Origin: Bradyrhizobium liaoningense
GTDB lineage: Bacteria; Pseudomonadota; Alphaproteobacteria; Rhizobiales; Xanthobacteraceae
DNA: 64,000 bases
Reading direction: 5' to 3'
Assembly (NCBI RefSeq): GCF_018130825.1
Contig: NZ_JAFCJS010000005.1
Span: forward strand, 124,001-188,000
Part shown: positions 25,656 to 34,369 of the stretch, in pieces
How positions within the stretch are numbered: position 1 is the first letter of the stretch
How the letters are laid out: each line of letters begins with the position of its first letter
The notes under the pieces: generated by a model
Database searches by the model: none
Seen by the model: only the letters and a program-made list of their open reading frames with translations
Told to the model about the DNA's origin: nothing
Position numbers and translations under genes: made by a program

Positions 25656-28223
25656 TTGGCTACCTCGGTTTCAGTCAGTGCCACCAACAACGCCGAGATC
25701 GACGGCCTGCTGTCGGGCTATAAATGGACCGGCACGATCAGCTACAGCTTTCCGGATTCGTCTAGCGACTACTCCAATCCTTACTACGGCGGCAGCAGCG
25801 AACCGACCTCGTCGGGTTTCGCCTCGGCGCCCTCTCAGATGCAGGCGGCGATCAACTACGCGATCGGACTGATCCTCGGCTACACCAACGCCACGATCCA
25901 GTATAACGGGACTGGAAGCGCCGACATCATGATCGCGCAGTCCCCGTCGGCCAATCCGACCTCCTACGCCTATTACCCCGGCAATTATTCAGCGGGGGGC
26001 GATATATGGTTCGGCAACCAGTACAACTACTCGCTGGCCAAGCTCGGCAACTACTATTTCACGACGGCGCTGCACGAGCTCGGCCACGCCCTCGGCCTGA
26101 AGCACAGCCAGGAGGCCGGTGGCCCCGCCAACGTCGCGGTGCCGAGCGCGCATGACGACAGCGAATACACCGTCATGAGCTATCGCAGCTATGTCGGTGC
26201 GTCGACGACCAGCGGCTACACCAATGAGTCGTATGGATATCCGCAGACCTACATGGCCAACGATATCCTCGCGCTGCAGACGATGTACGGCGCGAACTAC
26301 ACGACCCAGAGCGGCAGCACGGTCTACACCTGGAATCCGACGACGGGGCAGGAGTTCATCAACGGCGTCGGGCAGCTCGCGCCGGGCGGCGGCGCCGGCG
26401 GCTCGGCCAACCGCATCTATGAAACGGTCTGGGACGGCGGCGGCGTCGATACCTACGACCTGTCGAACTACACGACCAACCTGAGCATCAACCTCAATCC
26501 CGGCGCCTCGTCGCTGTTCTCTTCGACGCAGCTCGCCAATCTCGGCAACGGCCATTACGCCTCGGGCAACGTCTACAACGCCTACCTCTACAACAGCGAC
26601 GCGCGCTCCTACATCGACAACGCCATCGGCGGGTCCGGCAACGACACCATCGTCGGCAACGTCATCGCCAACACGCTGAACGGCAGCTCCGGCAACGACA
26701 CGATCACCGGCGGCGGCGGCAACGACACCATCGTCGGCGGAGCCGGCACGGACACGGCGGTGTATTCGGGCAATTACGCGAACTATACGGTCTCGTACAA
26801 TTCGGCGACGCAGACCTTCACCATCACGGATCAGCGCACCAGTTCGCCCGACGGGACCGATACCGTCACGACCGTCGAGTATTTCCAGTTCGCCGATCAG
26901 ACGGTCGCGAGCTCCACACTCACGGGTCCTCTCACCCTCGAATCGGTCGGCACGACAGCGCTCGTCCTCGACGCCCAAAACTACGAGCTGAATCCGACCG
27001 CGGGCGGTACCGGTCCCATCCTGAAGAATGGCGGAGCGGCGGTGATCGCGGGCCACTATGGCGCCTGGTCACCCGTAGCTGCCGAGCAGGTCTCGGGTGG
27101 CGGCTATGACGTCGCCTGGAAAAATGCTTCGACCGGCTATTTTTCGATCTGGAGCACCGACAGCAACGGTAACTTCCTGTCGACGCTGACGCCGGAAGTG
27201 CCGGGAACGGACTCTCGACTGATTTCGCTGGAGACGTCCTTCCATCAGGATCTCAACGGCGACGGCACCATCGGTGCTGCGGTCGTCACGATCGAAGCTC
27301 AGGGTACGACCAGCCTGGTCCTGGACGCAGGCAACTACTATCTCAACCCGACCGCAGGCGGTACCGGTCCCATCCTGAAGAATGGCGGAGCGCCCGTCGT
27401 GGCCGGCAACTACGGCGCCTGGTCGCCGGTGGCCGCCGAGCAGGTCTCCGGCGGCGGTTATGACGTCGCCTGGAAAAATGCCTCGACGGGCTATTTCTCG
27501 ATCTGGAGCACCGACAGCAACGGCAACTTCGTGTCGACGCTGACGCCGGAGGTCACGGGCAGCAACCCCTCTCTGATATCGCTGGAGACGTCGTTCCATC
27601 AGGATCTCAACGGCGACGGCAGCATCGGTGCGTCGAACGGCCTGGCGAGCACCACGATCGAGAATGCGGGCACGACCAGCCTGATCCTGAGCGCCGGCAA
27701 TTACTCTCTCAATCCAACCGCGGGCGGCACCGGCCCCGTCCTGAAGAATGGCGGGGCGGCAGTCATTGCCGGCAATTATGGTGCCTGGTCGCCTGTTGCC
27801 GCCGAGCAGGTCTCTGGCGGCGGCTATGACGTCGCATGGAAGAATGCCTCGACCGGCTATTTCTCGGTCTGGAGCACGGACAGCAACGGCAACTTCGTTT
27901 CAACGCTCACGCCTGAAGTACCTGGAACGGACTCCCGCCTGAAGGCGCTCGAGCCGGTATTCCACCAGGACCTCAATGGCGACGGTGCCGTGGGCGCCGC
28001 GCCGGTCGCGGTCTCCGTCGACAATTTTATCTTCAATCAGAGTGCGGGCGAAACGACACCGTCCGCCTCGTCCGAGCTGCCGGACTTCATGCCTGCGCCA
28101 GCGCAGACCGCATCAGAGCAGGGGACTGTCGCCGATGCGGCGGGGAGCCACGACACGGCTGCGATCAACGGTCTGATCGACCTTCTCCACCACCTTCACG
28201 ATGCCGGTTTCATGCTCGGCTGA
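25656..28223 (+). CDS. M10 (serralysin-type) metalloprotease with RTX and three tryptophan-rich repeat domains
   Basis: An 855-residue secreted protease. The zinc motif HELGHALGLKH is at residues 140-150, and the Met-turn lies near M174 (VMSYRSY), as in metzincins. RTX-like glycine/aspartate repeats occupy about residues 326-366 (GGSGNDTIVGN, GGGGNDTIVGG). Three near-identical units of about 119 residues follow from about residues 426 to 785, each with NGG, YGAWSPVAAEQVSGGGYDVA and FHQDLNGDG, matching the tryptophan-rich C-terminal domain type known from cyanobacteria. There is no N-terminal signal peptide, so type I export is likely. The start is TTG at 25656, preceded by GGAGAG. No inhibitor or exporter genes are adjacent. 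Confidence 0.88.
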   Translation: MATSVSVSATNNAEIDGLLSGYKWTGTISYSFPDSSSDYSNPYYGGSSEPTSSGFASAPSQMQAAINYAIGLILGYTNATIQYNGTGSADIMIAQSPSANPTSYAYYPGNYSAGGDIWFGNQYNYSLAKLGNYYFTTALHELGHALGLKHSQEAGGPANVAVPSAHDDSEYTVMSYRSYVGASTTSGYTNESYGYPQTYMANDILALQTMYGANYTTQSGSTVYTWNPTTGQEFINGVGQLAPGGGAGGSANRIYETVWDGGGVDTYDLSNYTTNLSINLNPGASSLFSSTQLANLGNGHYASGNVYNAYLYNSDARSYIDNAIGGSGNDTIVGNVIANTLNGSSGNDTITGGGGNDTIVGGAGTDTAVYSGNYANYTVSYNSATQTFTITDQRTSSPDGTDTVTTVEYFQFADQTVASSTLTGPLTLESVGTTALVLDAQNYELNPTAGGTGPILKNGGAAVIAGHYGAWSPVAAEQVSGGGYDVAWKNASTGYFSIWSTDSNGNFLSTLTPEVPGTDSRLISLETSFHQDLNGDGTIGAAVVTIEAQGTTSLVLDAGNYYLNPTAGGTGPILKNGGAPVVAGNYGAWSPVAAEQVSGGGYDVAWKNASTGYFSIWSTDSNGNFVSTLTPEVTGSNPSLISLETSFHQDLNGDGSIGASNGLASTTIENAGTTSLILSAGNYSLNPTAGGTGPVLKNGGAAVIAGNYGAWSPVAAEQVSGGGYDVAWKNASTGYFSVWSTDSNGNFVSTLTPEVPGTDSRLKALEPVFHQDLNGDGAVGAAPVAVSVDNFIFNQSAGETTPSASSELPDFMPAPAQTASEQGTVADAAGSHDTAAINGLIDLLHHLHDAGFMLG
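26931..28010 (+). repeat. Three in-frame tandem repeats of about 360 bp
   Basis: The metalloprotease gene holds three successive copies of a ~360-bp unit starting near 26931, 27285 and 27650. Long stretches are nearly identical at DNA level, for example the segment coding for YGAWSPVAAEQVSGGGYDVA and the following WKNASTGYF. This suggests recent internal duplication or gene conversion. Confidence 0.85.
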
Positions 28224-28670
28224 CGGGCATGGTATCGTCGCGTCGAATCGACGCATATGGCGCGGTGATTTCCGTCACAGCTTGCGTGTAGCGTCACAAT
28301 GGTAGGTTGTGTACGACATTCGTGCCATCGGCTGGTTCAGATCGTCATCGACGAGATTCCGGGGGCAAGATAAAAAAATCGGTCAAATTGAACCTTGCCT
28401 GATCCGGTGCGACCACTAGAAGGCCTGCGGCCCATCCCGCACCAGTTGCGTGATGTGAAGTTGATAAAGTCCTGAGTCTCGTATTTCCCAGTAGCGCTGC
28501 GTACCCAATAGATTTGAATGCGAAGGTCTTAGTGCGAGCCGAAGCGGCGGGGGGAAGTTCCAACAAACGTGGAGAGTGATGCCGTCGGCGGGCGCTACGC
28601 GCAGCCTGCGGCAGCAATGATTTGTGCATCTTAACGAGCTGAAATCTCAGCTCAATTTCGGGAGGACGAA
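28224..28670. other. Intergenic region, 447 bp
   Basis: No coding sequence is supported. The region separates the metalloprotease gene from the first beta-helix protein and probably carries that gene's promoter. GGGAGG lies just before the ATG at 28671. A minus-strand frame at 28345-28686 is rejected below. I see no terminator hairpin with a T-run. Confidence 0.5.
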
Positions 28671-29519
28671 ATGCATCGAATTGCACTCTGGGCTCTGGTT
28701 GCAGGACTGTTCATACCATTGATTGCATCGCAACCAGCTTACGCCCAGGCGACAAGGACCTGGGTGTCCGGCGTCGGCGATGACGCCAACCCGTGCAGCC
28801 GTACCGCGCCGTGCAAGACCTTCCCCGGTGCGATTTCGAAGACGGCGGCGGGCGGCGAGATCAACTGTCTCGACTCGGGCGGATTCGGCACCGTGACCAT
28901 CACCAAGGCGATCACCATCTATTGCGAAGGTGTCGTGGGCGGCATTCTGGCGTCCGGTGTCAACGGCGTCATCATCAACGCTGCGGCAACCGACCATGTC
29001 GTGCTGCGCGGCCTCGACATCGATGGTGCGGGGACCGGCCTCAAGGGCGTCACCATTCTCCAGGCGGCCTCGGTGGTGATCGAGCATTGCTTCATCCGGA
29101 ATTTCAACTCCGCCGGCGGAATCGGCGTCTCCGCGGCCCCGACCAACTTCAACTCGATGATCATGATCCGCGACAGCGTGATCTCGCACAACGGCACCGC
29201 AGCCGACGGCGCCGGCGTTCAGATCACCACGAACGGCGGCAGCGCGAGGGCCACGATCAACAACACGGCGATCCACAAGAACTTCGTGGGCCTGAACGTG
29301 CTGGGAACGTCCAACGTTCAGGTCAACGACAGCAACATCTCGGAGAACGTGAGCACGGGATTCGCTCTGAGCGGCGCCGCCTCGGCGCGCATCGGCCGTT
29401 CGATGATCGTCAACAATCTGGGATCGGCGACCACCGGCAGCGTGCTGTCCTATTTGGACAACCAGATCAACGGCAACGCCCCCGACACGACCCCGGGCAC
29501 CGCCGGCGGATATCACTAG
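28671..29519 (+). CDS. Secreted right-handed beta-helix-like protein (copy 1)
   Basis: A 282-residue exported protein of unknown function. A Sec signal (MHRIALWALVAGLFIPLIAS, cleavage near AYAQA) is followed by TWVSGVGDDANPCSRTAPCK. The rest consists of short beta-strand units with Asn and Val/Ile ladders (TINNTAIHKNFVGLNVLGTS, NVQVNDSNISENVSTGFALS), typical of parallel beta-helix proteins. Cysteines at the NPCSRTAPC and INCLDS positions could form disulfides after export. GGGAGG precedes the ATG. An adjacent paralogue of the same length follows. No catalytic residues of pectate lyases or similar can be recognised. Confidence 0.8.
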   Translation: MHRIALWALVAGLFIPLIASQPAYAQATRTWVSGVGDDANPCSRTAPCKTFPGAISKTAAGGEINCLDSGGFGTVTITKAITIYCEGVVGGILASGVNGVIINAAATDHVVLRGLDIDGAGTGLKGVTILQAASVVIEHCFIRNFNSAGGIGVSAAPTNFNSMIMIRDSVISHNGTAADGAGVQITTNGGSARATINNTAIHKNFVGLNVLGTSNVQVNDSNISENVSTGFALSGAASARIGRSMIVNNLGSATTGSVLSYLDNQINGNAPDTTPGTAGGYH

Positions 29520-29590
29520 GCACTGTGTTTCCAGAGAATCGTCTTGCATGACAAAAAACGTAAGTTTCTTGGTTCAATTTGGAGGTTGAA

Positions 29591-30439
29591 ATGCGTCGCA
29601 TTGCACTATGGACTCTCTTGATCGGATTGCTCTTACCGTTCGCCGCGTCGAAGCCGGCTCATGCCCAGGCGACCAGAACCTGGGTCTCCGGCGTCGGCGA
29701 TGACGTCAATCCCTGCAGTCGTACCGCTCCGTGCAAGACTTTTGCCGGCGCGATTTCGAAGACGGCGGCTGGCGGCGAGATCAACTGCCTCGATTCTGCG
29801 GGCTACGGCACGGTGACCATCACCAAGGCCATCACGATCTATTGCGAGGGCGTTGTCGGCAGCATCCTGGCGACGGGCACCAACGGCGTGAACGTCAACG
29901 CCGCTGCGACCGATCACATCGTGCTGCGTGGCCTCGACATCGAGGGCGCGGGCACCGGGCTCAAGGGTGTCAACATCCTCCAGGCGGCCTCGGTGGTCAT
30001 CGAGCACTGCTTCATCCGGGACTTCAACGGCGCGTCCGGAACCGGCATCTTCTCCAACCCATCGAACTTCAACTCGATGCTGCTGATCCGCGACAGCGTC
30101 ATCTCGCACAATGGCGCCGCGGCCGCCGGGGCCGGGATCAGCATCAACACCAACGGCGGCAGCACCCGGGCCACGATCAACAGCACGGCCATCCACAACA
30201 ACTTCGTCGGTCTGAGCGTGCAGGGTACGTCCAACGTCCAGGTCAACAACAGCAACATCTCGGAGAATCTGAGCACGGGCTTCGCCCTGAGCGGCGCCGC
30301 CTCGGCGCGTATCGGACGATCGATGATCGTCAACAATCTCGGAGCGGCGACGACCGGCAGCGTGCTGTCCTATCTGGACAACCAGATCAACGGCAACGCC
30401 CCCGACACGACGCCGGCCACCGCTGGCGGATACCACTAA
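29591..30439 (+). CDS. Secreted right-handed beta-helix-like protein (copy 2)
   Basis: A 282-residue paralogue of the protein at 28671, the same length and colinear; roughly five residues in six match by eye. The signal peptide (MRRIALWTLLIGLLLPFAAS) has diverged most, whereas the C-terminal 60 residues, including FALSGAASARIGRSMIVNN, are almost unchanged. GGAGG at 29581-29585 supports the ATG at 29591. A strong terminator follows. The pair lies next to type II secretion genes, so the proteins could be substrates of that system, but this is inference. Confidence 0.8.
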   Translation: MRRIALWTLLIGLLLPFAASKPAHAQATRTWVSGVGDDVNPCSRTAPCKTFAGAISKTAAGGEINCLDSAGYGTVTITKAITIYCEGVVGSILATGTNGVNVNAAATDHIVLRGLDIEGAGTGLKGVNILQAASVVIEHCFIRDFNGASGTGIFSNPSNFNSMLLIRDSVISHNGAAAAGAGISINTNGGSTRATINSTAIHNNFVGLSVQGTSNVQVNNSNISENLSTGFALSGAASARIGRSMIVNNLGAATTGSVLSYLDNQINGNAPDTTPATAGGYH

Positions 30440-30457
30440 ACCTTCGTCCAATTGGTC

Positions 30458-30489
30458 AGCTCCGGGCGCAATGCGCCCGGAGCTTTTTT
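30458..30489 (+). terminator. Intrinsic terminator after the beta-helix pair
   Basis: A 13-bp arm AGCTCCGGGCGCA (30458-30470) pairs with TGCGCCCGGAGCT (30472-30484) and is followed by a run of T. It lies 19 bp after the second beta-helix gene. Confidence 0.92.
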
Positions 30490-30563
30490 GTGCCCGGCAC
30501 CCACTCTGGATTTCGGCATGGTCGCGGACTAGTGTGCCTGCATAGGCAGGGAGTGCGGGCGGG

Positions 30564-31127
30564 ATGGAGACTCTCGACAACCAGGATCCGGTGTTTTTCC
30601 GCGAGGTGCCGCAGGCACGCTTGCGCGGTTTTTCGCGACGGACGGGATGGGGATGCGCCGCCATTGTCGTGCTGCTCGCGCTCGCCGCGCCGGCCCAGGC
30701 CCAGTCGCTTCGCCAGGGCGTCTCCGCGTTCCAGCGCCAGAACTATGCGGCGGCCTCCCGCATCTTCATTCCGCTGGCCGAGCGCGGCAACGCGGCGGCG
30801 CAGACCTATCTCGGCTTCCTGTTCGAGACCGGACGCGGCGTGCCGCAGAATTATACGGAAGCTGCGATGTGGTACCGCCGCGCGGCGGAGCAGGGCGACA
30901 GCCGTGCCCAATATTCGCTGGGCCTGCTCTACGACCGCGGCTTCGGCGTGCCGCAGGACATCGTCGAGGCGTCCAAATGGCTCAACCTGTCGACGGCCGC
31001 AGCGCCAGCGCCGGCGCGCGAGGCGCGGGCCCGGATCCGCGATGCCGTCACCACCAAGATGACGCGCGGCGAGATCGCCGAGGCCCGCCTGCGCGCGCTG
31101 GAATGGGCGCCGAGCCGCGAGCACTGA
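30564..31127 (+). CDS. Sel1-repeat (SEL1-like TPR) protein, exported or membrane-anchored
   Basis: A 187-residue protein with a hydrophobic segment near residues 29-47 (GWGCAAIVVLLALAAPAQAQ) and at least three Sel1-like helical repeats. These include AAQTYLGFLFETGRGVPQNY, AAMWYRRAAEQGDSRAQYS and LGLLYDRGFGVPQDIVEASK. Sel1 proteins act as protein-protein adaptors. The N-terminal stretch before the hydrophobic part is polar, so the segment could be an anchor or a signal with an upstream extension; a start inside the frame is possible. It lies between the beta-helix pair and gspO. Confidence 0.85.
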   Translation: METLDNQDPVFFREVPQARLRGFSRRTGWGCAAIVVLLALAAPAQAQSLRQGVSAFQRQNYAAASRIFIPLAERGNAAAQTYLGFLFETGRGVPQNYTEAAMWYRRAAEQGDSRAQYSLGLLYDRGFGVPQDIVEASKWLNLSTAAAPAPAREARARIRDAVTTKMTRGEIAEARLRALEWAPSREH

Positions 31128-31185
31128 CGGCCGTCCCGCGCCGGGCTCGCCCCGGCCGTCCGCCCCCGAAACGAAGTCCCCAGAC

Positions 31186-31218
31186 AAAAAACTGCGAAAA
31201 CAACCCCATGCACAGTAG
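31186..31218 (+). repeat. 33-bp dispersed element, copy 1
   Basis: A 33-bp A-rich and C-rich sequence containing ACAACCCCATGCACAGTAG at its 3' end. It matches the reverse complement of 57329-57361 with only two differences. It lies between the converging Sel1 and gspO genes. Confidence 0.75.
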
Positions 31219-31286
31219 ACGGCGACCGCCGCTGCGGCGCCTCCCGCGTGCGCCGGAATGATGTTTCCTCCCGGGATTATCGTGCC

Positions 31287-31883
31287 TTAGCCGGGCCAGC
31301 CGCCAAGCCAGTTCGCGTACCAGGTCTCGCCCAGCCAACCGAGCCAGATCGCCGGCGCCAGGAACAATCCGAACGGCAGAAAGGCGGTCGCGCGCAGCGG
31401 CTTCCTTTGCAGCGCAGCATTGGCGGCATACGCGGCGATCGCGAACAGCGCCGCGAGCTCGATCACCGCGGCCACGGTTACAAGATCGAGCCAGGCGCCG
31501 CACACCGCGGCGAGCTTGACGTCGCCGAGCCCGAGCCCGTCACGGCCGCGCCAGCGCCGGTAGAGCGCCATCAGCAGCAGCAGCGGCAGCGCCACGGCTG
31601 CAGCGCGGGCGAGCGGCCAGAGCAGGGCCTCCAGGCCGAGATCGGGCACGAGTGCCCCGGCGCGGAGCAAGGCGAGGGCGAATGCTGCGCCCGTCAGCTC
31701 GTTTGGAATGAGGTAGTGGCGGGCATCGTACGCGGCGATCGCCAGCATCAGGGCTGCCAGGAAGGCGCCGTAGAGGCCTTCCGCCCCCGGCGCGGTGACG
31801 AGGCTCGCGAACATCCCCAGCAGCAGGGCAATGCCGAGCGCGAGCGGAGCGCCCGTGCCGTCATTCACAGCCCGGTCTGTCAC
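31287..31883 (-). CDS. gspO: Prepilin peptidase, A24 family, short form (type II secretion)
   Basis: A 198-residue membrane aspartyl protease that cleaves the leader of pseudopilins. The two catalytic aspartates are probably D53 (AAYDARHYLIPN) and D121 (GLGDVKL). It has about six membrane segments. It lacks the N-terminal cytoplasmic domain with paired CxxC motifs found in the classical GspO/PilD enzymes, so it probably cleaves but does not methylate. The start is a GTG at 31883, 4 bp after the gspD stop, so gspD-gspO form one minus-strand operon. Confidence 0.85.
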   Translation of the reverse strand: MTDRAVNDGTGAPLALGIALLLGMFASLVTAPGAEGLYGAFLAALMLAIAAYDARHYLIPNELTGAAFALALLRAGALVPDLGLEALLWPLARAAAVALPLLLLMALYRRWRGRDGLGLGDVKLAAVCGAWLDLVTVAAVIELAALFAIAAYAANAALQRKPLRATAFLPFGLFLAPAIWLGWLGETWYANWLGGWPG

Positions 31884-31887
31884 GCCG

Positions 31888-34230
31888 TCAGCGCGCCGCC
31901 CTGGGCGGGCTCACGGTGACCACGGGATTGCTGGTCCCGACGATGCGGCCGTTCATCTTGCTGCGCATCTCCTCGGCGATGACGTGGGCATCGACGCCGT
32001 CCTTGATCACGGTCGGGCGGATGAACAGGATCAACTCGGTGCGGTTGCGCGCGGTGGTCTGATGCGAGAAGGCATCGCCCATGCCGGGAATGGAATCAAG
32101 GATCGGCAGGCCCTGGCGCTGCCTGTTCTCGGTCTCGCTGATCAGGCCGGCGAGCAGCACGGTCTGCCCGCTCGTCACCGCGATCGAGCTCTTGACCCGG
32201 CGCTGCGAGATCGTGGGCGTCAAGGAGTTGGCACTGCCGGCGGCCACGCTCGATATCTCCTGCTCGATGTCGAGCACGACGTTGCCGTTGGCGTTGGCGC
32301 GCGGCAGCACGCGCAGGATGATGCCGGTGTTCTTGTAGTCGATGGTGTTGACCACGGTGTTGTTGGCGGTCAGCACGGTCGCTGTGCCCGTCGAGAACGG
32401 CACCTGGTCGCCGACCTGCAAGGTCGCGGCCTGGTTGTCCAGCACCACCAGCGACGGGTTCGACAGCACCTTGACGTTGGTGATGCCGTGCAATGCGTCG
32501 AGCACGACGCGCGGCGAGTTCTCGGCGCCGATCAGGAAGTTGAAGCCCGGCAGCGCGCGGCCGAGCAGGGCGCCGGCGGCGGCATTGACCGGGTTGCTCG
32601 CCGGCTCGGTATTGCTGCCGATCGCGGCGCTGTTGCTGATGCCCGAAATGGTGTTGGAGATCGAGCCCTGCTTGCTGGCGAGGAAGAATTGCACGCCATA
32701 GTTCAGCTGGTCGTTGAGCGTCACCTCGGCGATCGTCGCCTCGATGGCGATCTGGCGCTGCGGCCGGTCGATTTGCCGGATGGTCTGCTCGACGATGCGC
32801 TGCGACTCCTGATTGGCGTAGACGAGCACGGCGTTGTTGGTGACGTCGGCGGTGATCCGCACGTTCTGGAGAATGCCGTTGAGGCCGGGCTTCGCCCCGC
32901 CGCCCGAGAGTCCGCCGAGACCATTGTCCTGCGCCGGCGTTGCGGCGGCGGCCGGAGCGGGACGGGCGCTGAGCGACGATCCCGGAGGCGTGGTGACCGG
33001 CGTTGCCGCACCCGCCGCAGCAGTCGGCAGTGCGCTCAGCGACGCCACGGGATTGCTGGAGGACGTCGTCGACATTCCGGCGCCGGGCGCAATCTGACTC
33101 GACGCGTTGTCGAGCGTCGAACTGCTCGCCGAGCCCTGGCTGAGCAGCATCTCGTTCAGCAGCGACACGATCAGCTTGGAATTGCCGTAGCGCAGCGGAT
33201 AGGACTTCAGGTTCACCCCGTCGGTGTCGGAGCGATCGAGCCGTGCGATCCAGGTCTGGGCGCGCTTGAGATATTCCGGCTTCTGGCTCACCACGAGGAT
33301 CGAGTTGAGCCGCGAGATCGGCTGGAACTTGATCACGTTCTGGCTCATGCCGCCTTCACCGGAATCCATGATCTTCTCGATCTCGGTGATGACAGGCTCC
33401 GGCGAGGAATTGCGCACCGGGAAGATGCCGACGGATTGTCCGCGCATCCAGTCGGCGTCGAAGGAGAGGATGGTGTCGACCGCGGTCGCACGGTCGGTGC
33501 CGCTGCCGCTGACGATCAGCGTGTTGCGGGCGTTGTCGGGACGCATGGTCGAGGCCTTCACGCCGAAGGCGTCGAGCAGCTTGAAGATGTTCTGCGCCGA
33601 GACATAGCGCAGCGGCACCACCGTGACGCCCTGGCCGGCCGCGGCATTCATCGAACGGTCAATGCCGCCGGGGCCGGCTTCCGGCGCCGGGAGCAGCCGA
33701 TAGCCGGTGCGGTCACGGACCAGCGCGACACCGGACATGCGTAGCGCGTTCTCCAGCACGTAGAGCGCGTCTGCCTTGGGCACGGGGCGCACCGAGGCCA
33801 GCGTCACGGTCCCCTGCACGCGCGGGTCGATCGTGTAGCCGACGTTCAAAACGTCACCAAGAATGACCTTTGCCACGGTGGCGACCGGTGCATTCTCGAA
33901 ATTGAGGTCGTAGCCGCTGCCGCCGCCATCGTCGCGCTCGGCCAGCGCGCCACCTTGCGGCGTCGCACCATCGCTGAGATAGATCGCGGGCTTGGACGAT
34001 TTCGCCTGGGCATTGCCGCTCGCGCCCGCATCCGCAGGTTGCCGCGGCTGCAGGTCGAGCGAGCGGATCTTGTCGGCGATGTCCTGGGCGCGCGGATCCT
34101 TTGGATCGGCCTCGATCGACTGATCGGCGGTGACGATGCAGGCGCCAAGCAGGAAGGCCGACGATAACAGGACGAGCGTTCCAGGCAACGCTGAGCGAAG
34201 GCGCAAAAGCGGCTGGAGCACCCTAAACAA
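31888..34230 (-). CDS. gspD: Type II secretion secretin GspD
   Basis: A 780-residue outer-membrane secretin. The N-terminus carries a lipobox (FLLGAC, cysteine near residue 31), so the protein may be a lipoprotein able to reach the outer membrane without a separate pilotin. N domains follow (YDLNFENAPVATVAKVILGD, VTVVPLRYVSAQNIFKLLDA). The C-terminal secretin domain has VPFSTGTATVLTANNTV and GQTVLLAGLISETENRQRQG. A long proline/alanine-rich insert lies around residues 380-450. The frame opens with TTG at 34230; GTG at 34221 is an alternative. It is divergent from gspE. Confidence 0.92.
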   Translation of the reverse strand: MFRVLQPLLRLRSALPGTLVLLSSAFLLGACIVTADQSIEADPKDPRAQDIADKIRSLDLQPRQPADAGASGNAQAKSSKPAIYLSDGATPQGGALAERDDGGGSGYDLNFENAPVATVAKVILGDVLNVGYTIDPRVQGTVTLASVRPVPKADALYVLENALRMSGVALVRDRTGYRLLPAPEAGPGGIDRSMNAAAGQGVTVVPLRYVSAQNIFKLLDAFGVKASTMRPDNARNTLIVSGSGTDRATAVDTILSFDADWMRGQSVGIFPVRNSSPEPVITEIEKIMDSGEGGMSQNVIKFQPISRLNSILVVSQKPEYLKRAQTWIARLDRSDTDGVNLKSYPLRYGNSKLIVSLLNEMLLSQGSASSSTLDNASSQIAPGAGMSTTSSSNPVASLSALPTAAAGAATPVTTPPGSSLSARPAPAAAATPAQDNGLGGLSGGGAKPGLNGILQNVRITADVTNNAVLVYANQESQRIVEQTIRQIDRPQRQIAIEATIAEVTLNDQLNYGVQFFLASKQGSISNTISGISNSAAIGSNTEPASNPVNAAAGALLGRALPGFNFLIGAENSPRVVLDALHGITNVKVLSNPSLVVLDNQAATLQVGDQVPFSTGTATVLTANNTVVNTIDYKNTGIILRVLPRANANGNVVLDIEQEISSVAAGSANSLTPTISQRRVKSSIAVTSGQTVLLAGLISETENRQRQGLPILDSIPGMGDAFSHQTTARNRTELILFIRPTVIKDGVDAHVIAEEMRSKMNGRIVGTSNPVVTVSPPRAAR

Positions 34231-34369
34231 AATACGCCTGCCAACGCTAGGAGTGATTGGAAAATTGCATCCGATCCCCCGCGGTTCGGACGCGCAATTG
34301 TTTGCGCCACGATTATGTTTTTGCTAAGAAATAAGTCAAGGGCAAAGGGTCGTCCATAACCCGCCGAAG

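Larger units (their letters stand above)
28671..30439 (+). repeat. Tandem gene duplication, two units of 849 bp
   Basis: The two beta-helix genes have exactly the same coding length and are separated by 71 bp. Long stretches are nearly identical at DNA level, especially in the last third of each gene, while the signal-peptide region differs more. Confidence 0.85.

Noticed and set aside
28345..28686. A 113-residue minus-strand frame in the region upstream of the beta-helix pair
   Set aside because: It has no recognisable motif or ribosome binding site and extends into the start of the plus-strand gene.
31795..33744. A 649-residue plus-strand frame opposite gspD
   Set aside because: The minus strand codes for the full secretin; the plus frame shows no domain and is a composition artefact.
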